Assembly: GCF_963678635.1 (NCBI RefSeq)
Contig: NC_087062.1
Span: forward strand, 74,704,349 to 74,768,348
DNA length: 64,000 nt
Origin: Symsagittifera roscoffensis
Taxonomy: Eukaryota; Xenacoelomorpha; Acoela; Convolutidae
Direction of reading: 5' to 3'
Positions 20,592-31,410 of the stretch are shown piece by piece; the stretch's first letter is position 1, and each line of letters begins with the position of its first letter. The translations under genes and the position numbers were made by a program. The notes beneath the pieces are model-generated. The model did not search any database and was not told the origin of the DNA. It saw only the letters and a list, made by a program, of their open reading frames with translations.

Positions 20592-21496
20592 TGTAACATT
20601 CGTCTATTGTAGTCACACATGAGGCTTAAGAAAAATAGGCCCTATAACCATTGGCTCAAGAGTCAGGGACACTATCTCTTGTGTTTTTCTACCTCAAATC
20701 AGTCGGAGCCAATTCGGTTCGCTTGTGACATGAGACTACGACTAGTTACAGCTTAAAGGCTACTACCAAAATATCCCCCCACTCTAGAAATAAGAAGGCC
20801 CCCATACTTAAGTCTCTAGATACCCAAAATACATGAACGCCGTTAAAAACGGGGTCAGAACAATCCGTTAAGTTACTTTTTATCAGACAGTGGAACTTTG
20901 ATCCATTTCAGATGGATCAACCTAAAACTCGCCTTACCTCAACATAACAATCATAAAACACACTCTAGAAATTTAAATTGAGTACTCACATCGTATCACG
21001 CTCAAGAACTGGGAGTAATTAAGTTGGTAATCAACTCGAGAATTAAATAATGTAACTAAATGAGTTTAATGTTTATCAGTTTCAATAACAGGACCAAGTT
21101 TGAACTCTAGAGTATGGTTTCTCGTGAACCATTGGGACACTCAAGCTGTCCACGTTTCCATCGAAGGTTCACTCTAGTCCAGTTTGAATGATAATCCAGT
21201 CGAGTAATAATAGTCCAATTCTCTGGAATACGCTTCCTTCTGCTTCAGATAGGACAGCTCTACTCTAGTTTTATTGTGACGGAAATTGCGAATGGCAATT
21301 TCCTACTGCTTTGTCTGGCAACTTTTCCGCGATTGTTACTCGATCGTTCTGATTTCTCTTTTTCGGTTTTCAGTTATCGCGAGAAAATCGTGCATGACAG
21401 GCTCCATTCGAATTTTTGAAAAATCAAATTTCACTCCAAAATTAAGCGTTCTTGTTTTTCTCAAGGTCAAACTTCCAAATATGACCGACTGGCACA
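20592..21496 (-). repeat. E1 5' LTR
   Basis: 905-bp partner of 1253-2134. It carries the 23-nt palindrome 21281-21303 (GGAAATTGC-gaatg-GCAATTTCC) missing from the 3' LTR, next to the promoter region, and the 9-bp hairpin 20898-20920 upstream of the poly(A) region. TGTGCC...TGTTACA ends are intact. Confidence 0.93.
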
Positions 21497-21992
21497 ATAC
21501 AAAATTTTTTTCTTTAAAAAAAATCAGAAGGTCGAAATTATCATATTTACAGCCAGGAGTCCCTTCATCACATTATCCAGTCAAAATCACATTTTATCAC
21601 TTTTTTATATCAATTTTTTTATATCACTTTTTCATATCACTTTTTTATATCACTTTTTTTTAATCAATTTTTTGTATCCCTTTTTTATATCATTTTTTGT
21701 ATATCAATCGCGGGAAAGTAGTCAAAATAGCAGCGGGAAATCGCTATTCGCAATTTCCTATACATAACTTGAGTGAGAGTAGAGCTGTCTTATTCTTAAC
21801 AGAAGGCAGAGTGATCGCAAGTAAAGAAAAAAACAAATCAGAAGTTGACCAGAGTGAACCTGCGCTGGAAAGAAACAGTAACAAGCAGTAGACGATTCAG
21901 TGACTTACAAAAATATTTGAACATAAATAGTTCCCCAAAAAATGTTTTACAAGGAAAAATCCACTAGAGATGACACCCAAAAAGCTACATTT
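21497..21992. other. Spacer between E1 and E2 with minisatellite and LTR scrap
   Basis: Positions about 21588-21710 repeat the TATCACTTTTTT minisatellite of 1-285. Positions about 21711-21870 (plus strand) match U3 of the E2 LTR, including a palindrome copy with one mismatch (GGAAATCGC-tattc-GCAATTTCC) and GAGTAGAGCTGTC, so this is an old partial LTR. The remainder up to 21992 shows nothing recognisable. Confidence 0.65.
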
Positions 21993-22186
21993 TGAGCTAG
22001 TCGGAATACGAACTACGTAATTATGGGGTGAAACAAAATTTTTCAAAAATTCGAATTGGACATGTCATGCTGAAGTTTCCCGCGACAACAGAAAATATCA
22101 GAAAATAAAGATCAGAACAACCAATTTACAATCGCGGGAAATCACTTGAAAAAAGCAGCGGAAAATTGCTATTCGCAATTTTCAGA

Positions 22187-22193
22187 TATAAAT
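22187..22193 (+). promoter_or_regulatory. E2 LTR TATA box
   Basis: TATAAAT lies four bases after the palindrome GAAAATTGC-tattc-GCAATTTTC. The 3' LTR keeps TATAAAT at the same place. It probably sets the U3/R start. Confidence 0.6.
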
Positions 22194-22568
22194 CAAACGC
22201 GAGTAGAGCTGTCCTATCCTGAAATAGGAAAAGAAGCGATTACAAAAGAAGAACATATTTATTCGAGGTGAACCAGAGTGAACCCTCAGTGGAAAGGCGG
22301 ACAGCTGGGGTGTCCCAATGGACCAGTTCCAAAACTTAATTCTCGAGTCAAAACTTATTTCACTTGGTGGAATTCATTAAAAGCAAACTTCTCAAGTTAT
22401 TATACTTAATGCTAGAGTTACTGATTAATTTAGTTATTGTCCCAATTATCGAGTGTGCCGATACGTGAGTACTCAATTAGGTTTTCTTGAGTGTGTTTTG
22501 TATTGTTATCTTGAGGTAAGGAGAGTTTTAGGTTGATCCATCTGAAATGGATCAAAGTTTCACTGTCT

Positions 22569-22574
22569 AATAAA
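22569..22574 (+). promoter_or_regulatory. E2 LTR poly(A) signal
   Basis: AATAAA 14 nt after the conserved hairpin 22533-22555. E3 and E4 LTRs have AATAAA at the matching place; the E2 3' LTR reads AATAGA. Confidence 0.55.
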
Positions 22575-22874
22575 AAACTTGAGGGGCCTGTTCCGACCCT
22601 GTTTTTAACGGCGTTCGCGTATTTTGGGTATTTTAAGACCTAAGTATGGGGACGTTCCTATTTTCTAGAGTGGGGGGGGGGGTATTTTGGTAGTGGCCTT
22701 TAAGTTGTAATGGGTTTTTAGTCTCATGTCGCAAGTGAACCGAATTGGCTCAGACCGTTCGAGGTAGAAAAACACAAGAGATAGTGTCCCTGACTCTTGA
22801 GCCAATGGTTATAGGGCCTATTTTTCTTTAATCTCATATGTGACCGAAAAAAGCGACTGTTACATAGTTTTTTA

Positions 22875-22889
22875 TGGCGCTCCTGGGTG
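22875..22889 (+). promoter_or_regulatory. E2 primer-binding site
   Basis: TGGCGCTCCTGGGTG, 10 nt beyond the LTR end, identical to the sites in E1, E3 and E4. Confidence 0.8.
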
Positions 22890-24359
22890 TTTTTACGACA
22901 TCATGACTACGGAGTCGAACCCACTTGACACAGCTCCGGGCTACATGCCCATTCAAGAGTACCGGTGGTACGGTTCAGCGGGAACGTGTAAACCTTCCGG
23001 TTGTACCGTGATGGCTTCTTAAGAAAACTCTAGAAAACTTCCTGGTACGCTCTCCGAACGAGGCTTAGCTAACCGAGTACGGGGGGTAACTAGGGGGACG
23101 AAAAAACGAGCAAAAGACAAAATGCGAAACAAAAAAAAACCGAAAAAGAATAGAAAAAGGACCAAAAACCATAAAACAAAAAATGACAGTGACTTTGACA
23201 ACAGGTTAGTTGGATCAAACCTTTATATTAATTAAATAGTATACCCATACTGTTTTTATAAGACCGATCGTTTCGATCAATTCAGCGATTTAATAAGGTG
23301 CCCGAGTGTGGGGCGTTGTTAAGGGTTTTCAGAGAGCTTGCAACTTAGCCTGACCACTTAACTGGAAGAGGTGACCAATCGAGTAGAAAAGTGGTTCACA
23401 GGGACTTAGCTGGACCATTAGAAGACTTGACTGGAACAGGTGACCAGCCAAGGGGGAAAGTGGCGCTGGCAATCAGGTGCAGGACACGTCAAGGAGACAA
23501 TCAGCACGGGATCAAAACAACCAGAGGAGGACACACAAATGTGTTCTGGTTGCTCAATCGGGCATCGTTAGAATCCACATTACATTTTAGGAGATAAGTG
23601 TAAAATTGGATAAGCGGAACCCCGTCGGTTTGAGGAACGTTTTTACTTGAGCAGAGCTTGGAAACAGATTCTACGGTTTTCTCTTGAGAGGTTTAGCACC
23701 CAGCGCTTAAGGTAACTTTCGGCCTAAGTGGGGGGCTAAACAGGGGGGAGGTTAGAAGGGGGCTGAGTAGGTTAGAGGTTGGCGGTTGTAAATTGTGAAA
23801 AGGGGGGACACATTAGAGTAACTAATTGATCGAAATCGTCGATTTAGTTACATTAGAATCTTACACGCGTTGATTATAAGAAGCGGATTAATCTTAGCCA
23901 AAATTAAGATCGAATTAAGGTAGGTACCCTGGTCGGATCGGGTGGGGGGAACGGAAGTAGACGGTTTTTGTGATACCCCATAAGATTTCTAGCAGGGGGG
24001 AGGAAAACGCGTGGCAATCAGGTACCAGACGTTTTTTCCAATAAAAGGTTGACACAAGTCACCTTTGAATTTTAGGTGGGTTCGTCTTTCTGTTTTTATT
24101 GTTTTTTCTCTGTTTAAATTTTCACGTTTTTGGTAAAATTTTAATCGGTTTTGAACAAACAGGTGATCACAAGACACCCCCGAACAAGTTGGGTTTCAAC
24201 TTGCATCAAAATATTGAAAGGGAGATAAATACAGGGGGGTTGGTAATTCTAACTTTTGGCCAGTAAGATTGGGTTTTTTGGGAAAAATTTTACTAGAACT
24301 CAAGTGGTGGTACCAGTTACAGTGGTTCAAGAGTCCCGACAACAAAAAAGAAGAGTTAC
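22890..24359 (+). other. E2 proximal leader
   Basis: Non-coding, colinear with the E1 and E3 leaders: antisense B-box-like GGAGTCGAACC just after the primer site, an A-rich tract 23095-23190, GATCGTTTCGATC near 23267, and CTTAAGGTAAC near 23707. No ORF is shared among copies, so I see no gene here. Confidence 0.6.
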
Positions 24360-25135
24360 CACTGTCCCAACACTTAGTAGTGAAGTCCTGGGACAGTACC
24401 GAAGAGTCTTGGGACAGTACAGTCTTGGGACAGTACAGTCTTGGGACAGTGGTCTTGGGACAGGCAGTCTTGGGACAGGCAGTCTTGGGACAGTGGTCTT
24501 GGGACAGTCAATCTTGGGACAGCAGGCTTGGGACAGTGCAGTCTTGGGAGAGGCAGTCTTGGGACAGTGGTCTTGGGACAGGCAGTCTTGAGACAGTTGT
24601 ATTCGGACAGAGGTCTTGGGACAGGCAGTCTTGGGACAGGCAGTCTTGGGACAGTTGTCCTGGGACAGTGGTCTTGGGACAGCAGTCTTGGGACAGTGCA
24701 GTCTTGGGACAGGCAGTCTTGTGACAGTGGTCTTGGGACAGGCAGTCTTGGGACAGGCAGTCTTGGGACAGGCAGTCTTGGGACAGTGGTCTTGGGACAG
24801 CAGTCTTGGGACAGGCAGTCTTGGGACAGGCAGTCTTGGGACAGTGGTCTTGGGACAGCAGTCTTGGGACAGTGCAGTCTTGGGACAGGCAGTCTTGGAA
24901 CAGTACCAAGAAGTCCTGGGACAGTAAATGAGAGTATTGGGACAGTGTAGTCAGGGGACAGCAGTCTTGGGACAGTTAAGAGAAGTCATGGGACAGTACC
25001 TAAGAGTCTTGGGACAGCAGCCTTGCGACAGTTAAGAGAAGTCTTGGGACAGTACCTAAGAGTCTTGGGACAGCACCAGAGAGTCTTGAGACAGTACATA
25101 AAAGTCTTGGGATGGTACAAAAAGTTGTGTGACGC
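24360..25135 (+). repeat. E2 leader tandem array, unit near GTCTTGGGACAG
   Basis: About 50 units of 12-16 bp with core CTTGGGACAG, spacers mainly GTGGT, GCAGT or TGCAGT, degenerating to longer spaced units after 24900. Nearly all units face the same way relative to the element, as in E1. Open frames through it are artefacts of the unit. Confidence 0.93.
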
Positions 25136-25355
25136 TACCAAAAGGTCTAGGGACAGTGCGAAATAGCTCACCGCTCAATTAAAAGCAAAGGGACCCGTCA
25201 GAACAATTAAAATCAAGAAAAATCTGTCTAATAAGATCACGAATTGGAGATTTACTTTACTTAAGATAATTAGGAATATTTTTAGAATTTTTATCCGTAG
25301 AATAGAAATTTATGAATATTAATATTGTAGATAGAAAAAGTTGTTAATAAAAATC
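25136..25355 (+). other. E2 leader end
   Basis: AT-rich segment directly before the gag start, comparable to E1 18105-18404. Nothing else seen. Confidence 0.4.
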
Positions 25356-27483
25356 ATGAGGCGAAGTAGGGTACCAAAAGCAGAAACAAGAGTTCTAGAG
25401 TCAAAGACAAAACATAACTCGTCGCAACAAAAATTGATGCCGTCGGACCAAAAAGTAACAAGAAAGAACTTTTCAGTGAGCATGGTCAACACAAGAAGCG
25501 CAAAGGAAAACAAGACGAGAGGAAGCGCTGAAGAGGGACGAATGGAAGCTGCTATAGAAATTGATCTTGAGACACCAAATCAGAGTGTTGATGAGGTGGA
25601 GAAGAAGACAACGGAGTCGACATCGATGCCGAATGCAGAAGAACAAAATCAAAAGTCGATGGAATTCTCGCCGATAGACACTGTGGAGGAAGCGACGGGC
25701 AACACGCCAGAAACCATAAAGGACGAGTCTCAAACGAAAAGAACGTCATTCACAGAAAGGTTAGCAATGATGGTCGGAATGAAATCGAGAGATATAGTGG
25801 AGGAAAAACAGAAAGCCGAGAAAGGCAAAACGTTTGGAACAGTTTCCACGATAACAACAGGGGCCAACCAAGATGACGATCAGGTCAAACATGGGGCAAC
25901 AGCTAGTCATGGGGCAACAGCTGACCATGAAACAACAACTCCTCTTGAGCTGGGCGATTTAATGGCGAAGTTAGATCAGATCGACAAAAAACTAAAGTGC
26001 AGCGAGGAGGATTAAGAAGTGATAAAGAAAGAAATAAGATGCAACAAACACGAGTACCTTGACAACTACTTCAATCTGGCAAAGGTGACAGAGGAGAAGC
26101 TTCAGCAAATGTCAGACAAGGTAGAGGCCACAGAGAAGAATATCAACAAAGACTTGCAAGTATGACACTGTGGACAGCAAGTTAGGGAGTCTGGAAACGA
26201 GAATGGACACAATGAGCAGGGACCAGGCTGAGAGTTCATGTGCCACACAGGCCAAACTGGTTGCCATCTTGAGAAACTTTACATCACAAGACAGGCCGGT
26301 AACAGATCGAACGCAAGGCAACAGAGTTGATTTCGTGGAAACACAACGGAACAAGCAGGAGTCAACACCATTACAGTTACCCCGGTATGCAGCGAGCATC
26401 AGTCCAGGGGTCCAAGACAATTATTAAGAGTTGGACCTCAACTACGACAACTACGGGGGATTCCACAACAAGCAACAGTGTGGGACCTGATGCCATGACG
26501 TGGGCTAGCACCTGGGAGATGATGAATAGGTCATTGGAAGCGTTCGCTACGAGAAACACTGACTCGAGTGAAAGAGGAGGTGGTAAATCCAGGAAAACCT
26601 TCGAGAAACCAAAAGAATTTAAGGACGACTCAGACGGATGCATCGATACTTGGGTAGAAGTCATGAGACTACATTTGGAACAGGACAACTTGAAGCACGA
26701 GAGACAAGCCTGCACAGCGATACTCAGCAACTTAGAAGGCACGGCATTGAAATGTGTAGTTGCAAAGAAGGAAGAGGAACGCGACACTGCGGACAAAATC
26801 TTCGAGATATTGTTGAATCGATTCGGGTCAAGCATGAAGGGTCACCAAGCGATGATGAGATTTGAAAAGAGAAGGCAAAGGGACGATGAATCAATTAATC
26901 GGTTCCTGGATGATCTTGAAAGCTTGAGACGAAGGAGTGATCCTGAAGAGTCAACAAACAGAAGGAACTTTAGCATCGCCTCGAAGTTCATCGATGGGGT
27001 AAAAAGTGACGACTTGAGAACAATGTTAGCAACGTACTATACACAGTCGAATGATAGGATAGTGCACCGACTCCAGAAGAAACGAGACAGAAGTCAAGAG
27101 AGTACATGCTGATGAAACCGAAGAAATATTCATACTCGGATAACAGGAACACGCAAGGGGGGAGTCAATCACAGAGGTCGTCATGGTATAAGCCTAGAGA
27201 TGATACGGACAAACGTAGCATATGTGCAAATTGTGGATCAACGGATCATCATGTGGCGGACTGCACGACGTATAAACAAGGCATGAAGAGTCTCTGGTAT
27301 GCTCCGGATGAGGAAGATATGAGCCAGATGGAAGAACACGAGTTCTACAGCGGCCTGATCATCAAGATAGGTGCGAGATGCTTCTTCTGCAATCAAGAGG
27401 GCCACTTTAGGATGGACTGTCCATCATTTTGAAAAACAGTAAAAAATCAAAGTCATCCGAAACACAAGTTAGCGTTAGCGGCG
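25356..27483 (+). pseudogene. gag: E2 gag, decayed
   Basis: Begins ATG-AGG-CGA (MRRSRVPK). It stays open to a TAA at 26013, followed by frame changes near 26160 and 27060. Capsid domain at about 26630-27060 (GCIDTWVEVMRLHLEQDNL, FSIASKFIDGVKSDDL). Two CCHC knuckles follow (CANCGSTDHHVADC at about 27226-27267; CFFCNQEGHFRMDC at about 27382-27423). A TGA right after the second knuckle (CPS-F-stop) is within a frame that otherwise continues into protease, showing that gag and protease were one frame. Confidence 0.85.
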
Positions 27484-28660
27484 GTGCAGAACACGAGGAA
27501 CAGACAAGCCGAGTTTGGCACAAGAAATTCAGAGGCACCGAATGCGGAACTACCGACGAAGACGGCGAAAGCTGTAACGCAAGTCAATAATGCCATGGAG
27601 ACCATGACCAGGAAGTCTCCAGAGATAAATGTTGAGAGAGCAGCTGCAGAGGCTATTAACAAAGTGAAACAGGACCTAGCGACGAAGAAGATAGAGCAAC
27701 GATTAAAGCACGAGATTGAAAAGCAGAAATTAAACGAGACTTTAAGTTGGTCAGTGCAATTGCCAGAAGCCGTAGTGGGAGCGACAAAGAGTGGAATTTG
27801 CAACACTCCGAAAATGGTGACGGTAAAGCCATTCGGCATAACAAAGATCGGAGCCAGGATAATGTCAATAATCACTGTGGGTGGCCATGAAGTAACGAGG
27901 AATTTGAGCGAACCCAGCGACCAGAAAATAATTCACATTGAATTGTACACAGATTACTTAAGTGCAATAAGTCCGCAGACGAGTTCTAGAGCCTTGAGGG
28001 CGCTACTCACAAGAGGTGGCAGCAAGTCAGTCCGTGTTGAAAATAGATACACAGAAGCTTATGGTCCGCATGAGGTGATGTTAAATATAGATGGGATAAA
28101 CATCTACACGAAAACCAAGATAACATGTGATGAGGACCTAGCCGGACAGATCTACGTGGGCAAAGAAGAATTGAAAATAAGATCGATTGGACACTGCGCA
28201 ATGTTAGAAGAGGATGCAATGCACATCAGGACGGAGGCAGACGTATCAGCACACTTGCTCAACATAAGTGGCAAAAAGACTCAGTTACGCGGGTTACTTG
28301 ATACGGGAGCAGTCTTGAGTGTTATACCAATCGAGACTTGGGAGCGAATGGGTTTCGACAAAGGTGACTTGATAGACTCATGAATACGGCTGTCAGCTGC
28401 AAACAAAGGGGCGCTGCGGGTACTAGGCAGAACACCAATAATAGCCCTAAATCTAGAGGAACGCAACCTGTGGATGAGCTTTCTTGTGGCGGAGAACCTA
28501 GATGAGTCTGACCAATTCATTTTAGGCAGAGACTTCATCAGGAATTTCGACGTAACGATTGATCTAAGCAATGCCATGTTCAGGGTTCGGAACCCGGATA
28601 GGAAGTACGTAACTAAACTGGTAAATCTGATAATGGCAAATGAGAATAAAACGCCGGTAG
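27484..28660 (+). pseudogene. pro: E2 protease region, two retropepsin-like domains
   Basis: Same arrangement as E1. Pseudo-domain at about 27860-28170 (HIELYTDYLSAIS in place of the DTG strand; QIYVGKEEL end). Active-type domain with GLLDTGAVLSVIP (Asp codon 28300-28302) and QFILGRDF at about 28510. A TGA at 28381 splits it and is not shared with E1. In the pseudo-domain the Asp of E1 is Glu here, so this site is not kept as a catalytic aspartate. Confidence 0.8.
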
Positions 28661-30551
28661 TCTTGATTAGAAGGGTAAGGCTGAAAGCGAACGAAGCGGC
28701 AATTGTAGGCTTACGGATAAAAAAATATAATGAATTAAGTGATAACAAGCAAGTATGCATAGTCCCAACTCCAAACAGTCAAAGTACTGCTGTTTTAGGA
28801 AGATCCTTCTCGATAACCAAGAGCGGCCTCTGCGTCAGTGTCTTGTTGAATACTCTTGACAAACCCATAACAATCCAGAGGGGAAGGAAGCTGGGATATG
28901 CTTTACCCGTGAAAACTCGATATGAAATGACTGAAAATGTAAAAGAGAATGAAGTACTAAAATGTCCCAATCATAGGGACAAGATTTGTATCTTGAGACG
29001 ATTAAAGAAAATAAAAGATTCATCAGGTCTTGTGAAGTCACTTAAGTCAGAGACAGATGATGGACTCTCGAGCTGTTCAAATTTTCCAGAAAGACCAACA
29101 CTAGAGGAAATGGAAATGAATAATCCATCTTTACCTGAAATAGAGCACTTAAGGGGTAAGGTAACGGATCAACAGCTCGAGGCCATCAAGGACGTACTAG
29201 AGCGGAACGAGGACGTTTTTTCGAGACATAAGGCAGACATTGGATGTTGTAATTTCATTGAACATGAAATAGAACTTGAATAGTCTGCGGTACCGCACAG
29301 GGAGGGGGCGAGGCGCATGACCCCGCACAAATCGGATGCATGTAGAAAAGAGATAGAGACCTTACTAGAGTATGATATGATAGAACCATCCAAATCACCG
29401 TGGGCGTGTGGAGTAGTGGTGGCCAAAAAGAAAGGCGACCAATGAGATTTTGTTGTGACTTTCGGTATCTGAACTCCGTCGCGGTTAAGGATGCCTATCC
29501 CATACCTAGAATTGATGAGAGCCTCTCGAAGTTAGGTGATGCAAAATTTTTTAAGACTCTTGATTTAGGATCGGCTTTCTGGCAGGTCCAACTGAGGAAG
29601 CAGGACAGAGACAAAACGGGGTTCGCTTGTGAGCTGCGGCTGTTTCAATAGAAACGGATGCCGTTTGGTCGTTGCAATGCCACGGCTACATTTCAAAGGT
29701 TGATGGCACACGCATTGATAGGTGTGACAAAGAAATACGGCAACCTGATAATGTGCTAAGTGGATGACGTGGTAATTGCGACGCCTACACTGTAGCACCA
29801 CATCGAGCGACTAGACGAGGTGTTTGCATGCATGAAGAGGTCAGGACTAAAGTGCAAACCGTCAAAGTGCGAGATAATCAAGGACTCGATCAATAACTTG
29901 GTAAGGATGATGGACAGGCATGGCATCAGACCAGACCCAGATGCAGTAGAAGCGGTTCTGACTTGGAAATCGCCAAAGACAGAACATCAATTGATGAACT
30001 TCCTGGGTTTTGCAAAATTTTACAGGGAGTTCATCAAGGGCTACGCGGACAAAGTATACCCGATGCAACAACTAATGAGGCACAAAGGTAAGAAGTTCAC
30101 GTGGAACAACGCGGCGGAAGAATCATTCCAGAGAATAAAGAAGGAGTTGCGCGAGGCACCGGTGCTAGGGATACCAACGGAAAAAGGAATGTACGTGCTG
30201 GACACGGATGCGTCGGTAGTGGCCATTTCTGGCATTCTCCATCAAGAACAGGAATGGAACGGGAAGACAGTCTTAAGACCAATAGCGTACGGGAGTAAAC
30301 TCTTGAGTGATACGGAAATGAAGTACGGGGCGCCGAAAGCAGAGATGTTCGCGTTGGTTACCTTTGTCAAAAAATATAGAGCAAACCTAGGCAGCGAGCC
30401 ATTCAAGCTGCGAGTCGACAACAGGGCACTCAGCTGGCTGAAAACGTACTCAATGGACCAGAGCTACATTGGAAGGTGGATAGTTCGCTTGGACGGATAC
30501 AACATGATAATTGAGCATAAGACAAGAGACAAACATCAAAATGCTGAGTAA
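28661..30551 (+). pseudogene. pol: E2 reverse transcriptase and RNase H, decayed
   Basis: RT motifs are present over several frames: RFCCDFRYLNSVAVKDAYP, a stop inside LFQ-stop-KRMPFG, and the YVDD site interrupted (the codon before VDD is TAA at 29758-29760). RNase H (YVLDTDASVVAISGILHQ, VDNRALSWLKTYS) is open from 29820 to 30551. Stops at 29281, 29443, 29649 and 29758 are private to E2. Inactive as it stands. Confidence 0.88.
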
Positions 30552-31377
30552 GAAGACGGAGTTCTACGAGAGACAGGAACAGAGGGAGGCGGATAGGCCA
30601 GAAATCAAAGATGGCTTCTCTTTCATGGATAAGGAAACGTATGATAGTCTTTCACTCACGAGATGGCTCGACAAGTCAGGCAAACCGATAGAAGATCACC
30701 CCGAATTACCAAAGGAGCCTCCAGCAGAGAAAACAATCTTGAAGAAGACCAGATGGGTGCCGATAATGCTCTTGTCAAAAATTGTTAGGGAGACGCTCAA
30801 GGCAAACGGCTATGAACTCAACCAGGTAGAAACGGGAGATGCACAGTTAGACGAAGAATTGATGAGTTTACTCGAGAAACTGGCAGACGATAAACCCGTG
30901 ATCAAAGAAAAGGGTAAGGAGGAACCGGAAGTCACGATATTGAGAAGGAATGAAACGGGTGGTGGCGAGGACTCCTTAAAAGAAAAATCTGACGGGAATG
31001 AAGTCGTGCAGTCATTGGTTGATAAAATCCCTGATAACATACTTGAGCGGACTCGGGTTAGGAAGAAGAAAGTGGCATTTAAGGAGGAGGGTGAACACAT
31101 TGGACTAGGACAGGAGTCCGGGGAGTGGCCCACAGTGGAAGAAGATGCTGGAGAAGAAAAATTGTCCGGGGAGTGTGAAGAGTGGGATGAGGATTCGGAG
31201 AAGAGCAGCGATGACCAAGATAGTCTATGCATGATACTGGCGGAAGAGAAGATGAGACACCGCGACAGGGAGCTACAGACGGATCCCTCCTCAGGAACGT
31301 ACAGCTTGGATCAGCCGGAAGTGCGAGGAGGTGAAGAACTTGAGAAAGTTGCAGTGTCGAGGAAAGCATTAAGGTAG
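30511..31377 (+). pseudogene. pol: E2 pol, linker between RNase H and integrase
   Basis: 288 codons. The first 80 match E1 (FSFMDKETYDSL...RWLDKSGKP). The rest is an acidic, low-complexity linker (SGECEEWDEDSEKSSDDQDS) absent from E1 because it lies in the E1 deletion. No domain recognised. Confidence 0.65.
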
Positions 31378-31410
31378 CTATCGTGCAACTCAAATTTCAG
31401 AAGAAATCTG

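Larger units (their letters stand above)
1253..21496 (-). mobile_element. E1: 20.2-kb Ty3/gypsy-like LTR retrotransposon, integrase-less
   Basis: Two direct repeats bound the element. Each starts TGTGCCAGTCGG and ends TGTTACA in the sense (minus) orientation. Between them, reading down the minus strand, lie primer-binding site, repeat-rich leader, gag, protease, RT-RNaseH, a macrodomain-like tail, spacer, and the giant ORF2. By eye the two LTRs differ at about 15 positions in 882 bp plus one 23-bp indel, so the insertion is fairly young. Relative to E2, about 2.4 kb containing integrase is missing. No clean target-site duplication is visible; only ATA is shared between the two flanks. Confidence 0.92.
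21993..22864 (+). repeat. E2 5' LTR
   Basis: Starts TGAGCTAGTCGG (a decayed TGTGCCAGTCGG), then lacks about 25 nt relative to the 3' LTR, and ends TGTTACA. It contains hairpin 22161-22183 just before the TATA box, hairpin 22533-22555, and the poly(A) signal. Confidence 0.9.

Noticed and set aside
24441-24950. Long open frames with repeats such as GTVVLGQ or SQDHCPK (also 18466-19264)
   Set aside because: They come from the 14-16-bp tandem unit; the frame depends on unit length and all frames are open on both strands. No start context or conservation as protein between E1, E2 and E3.
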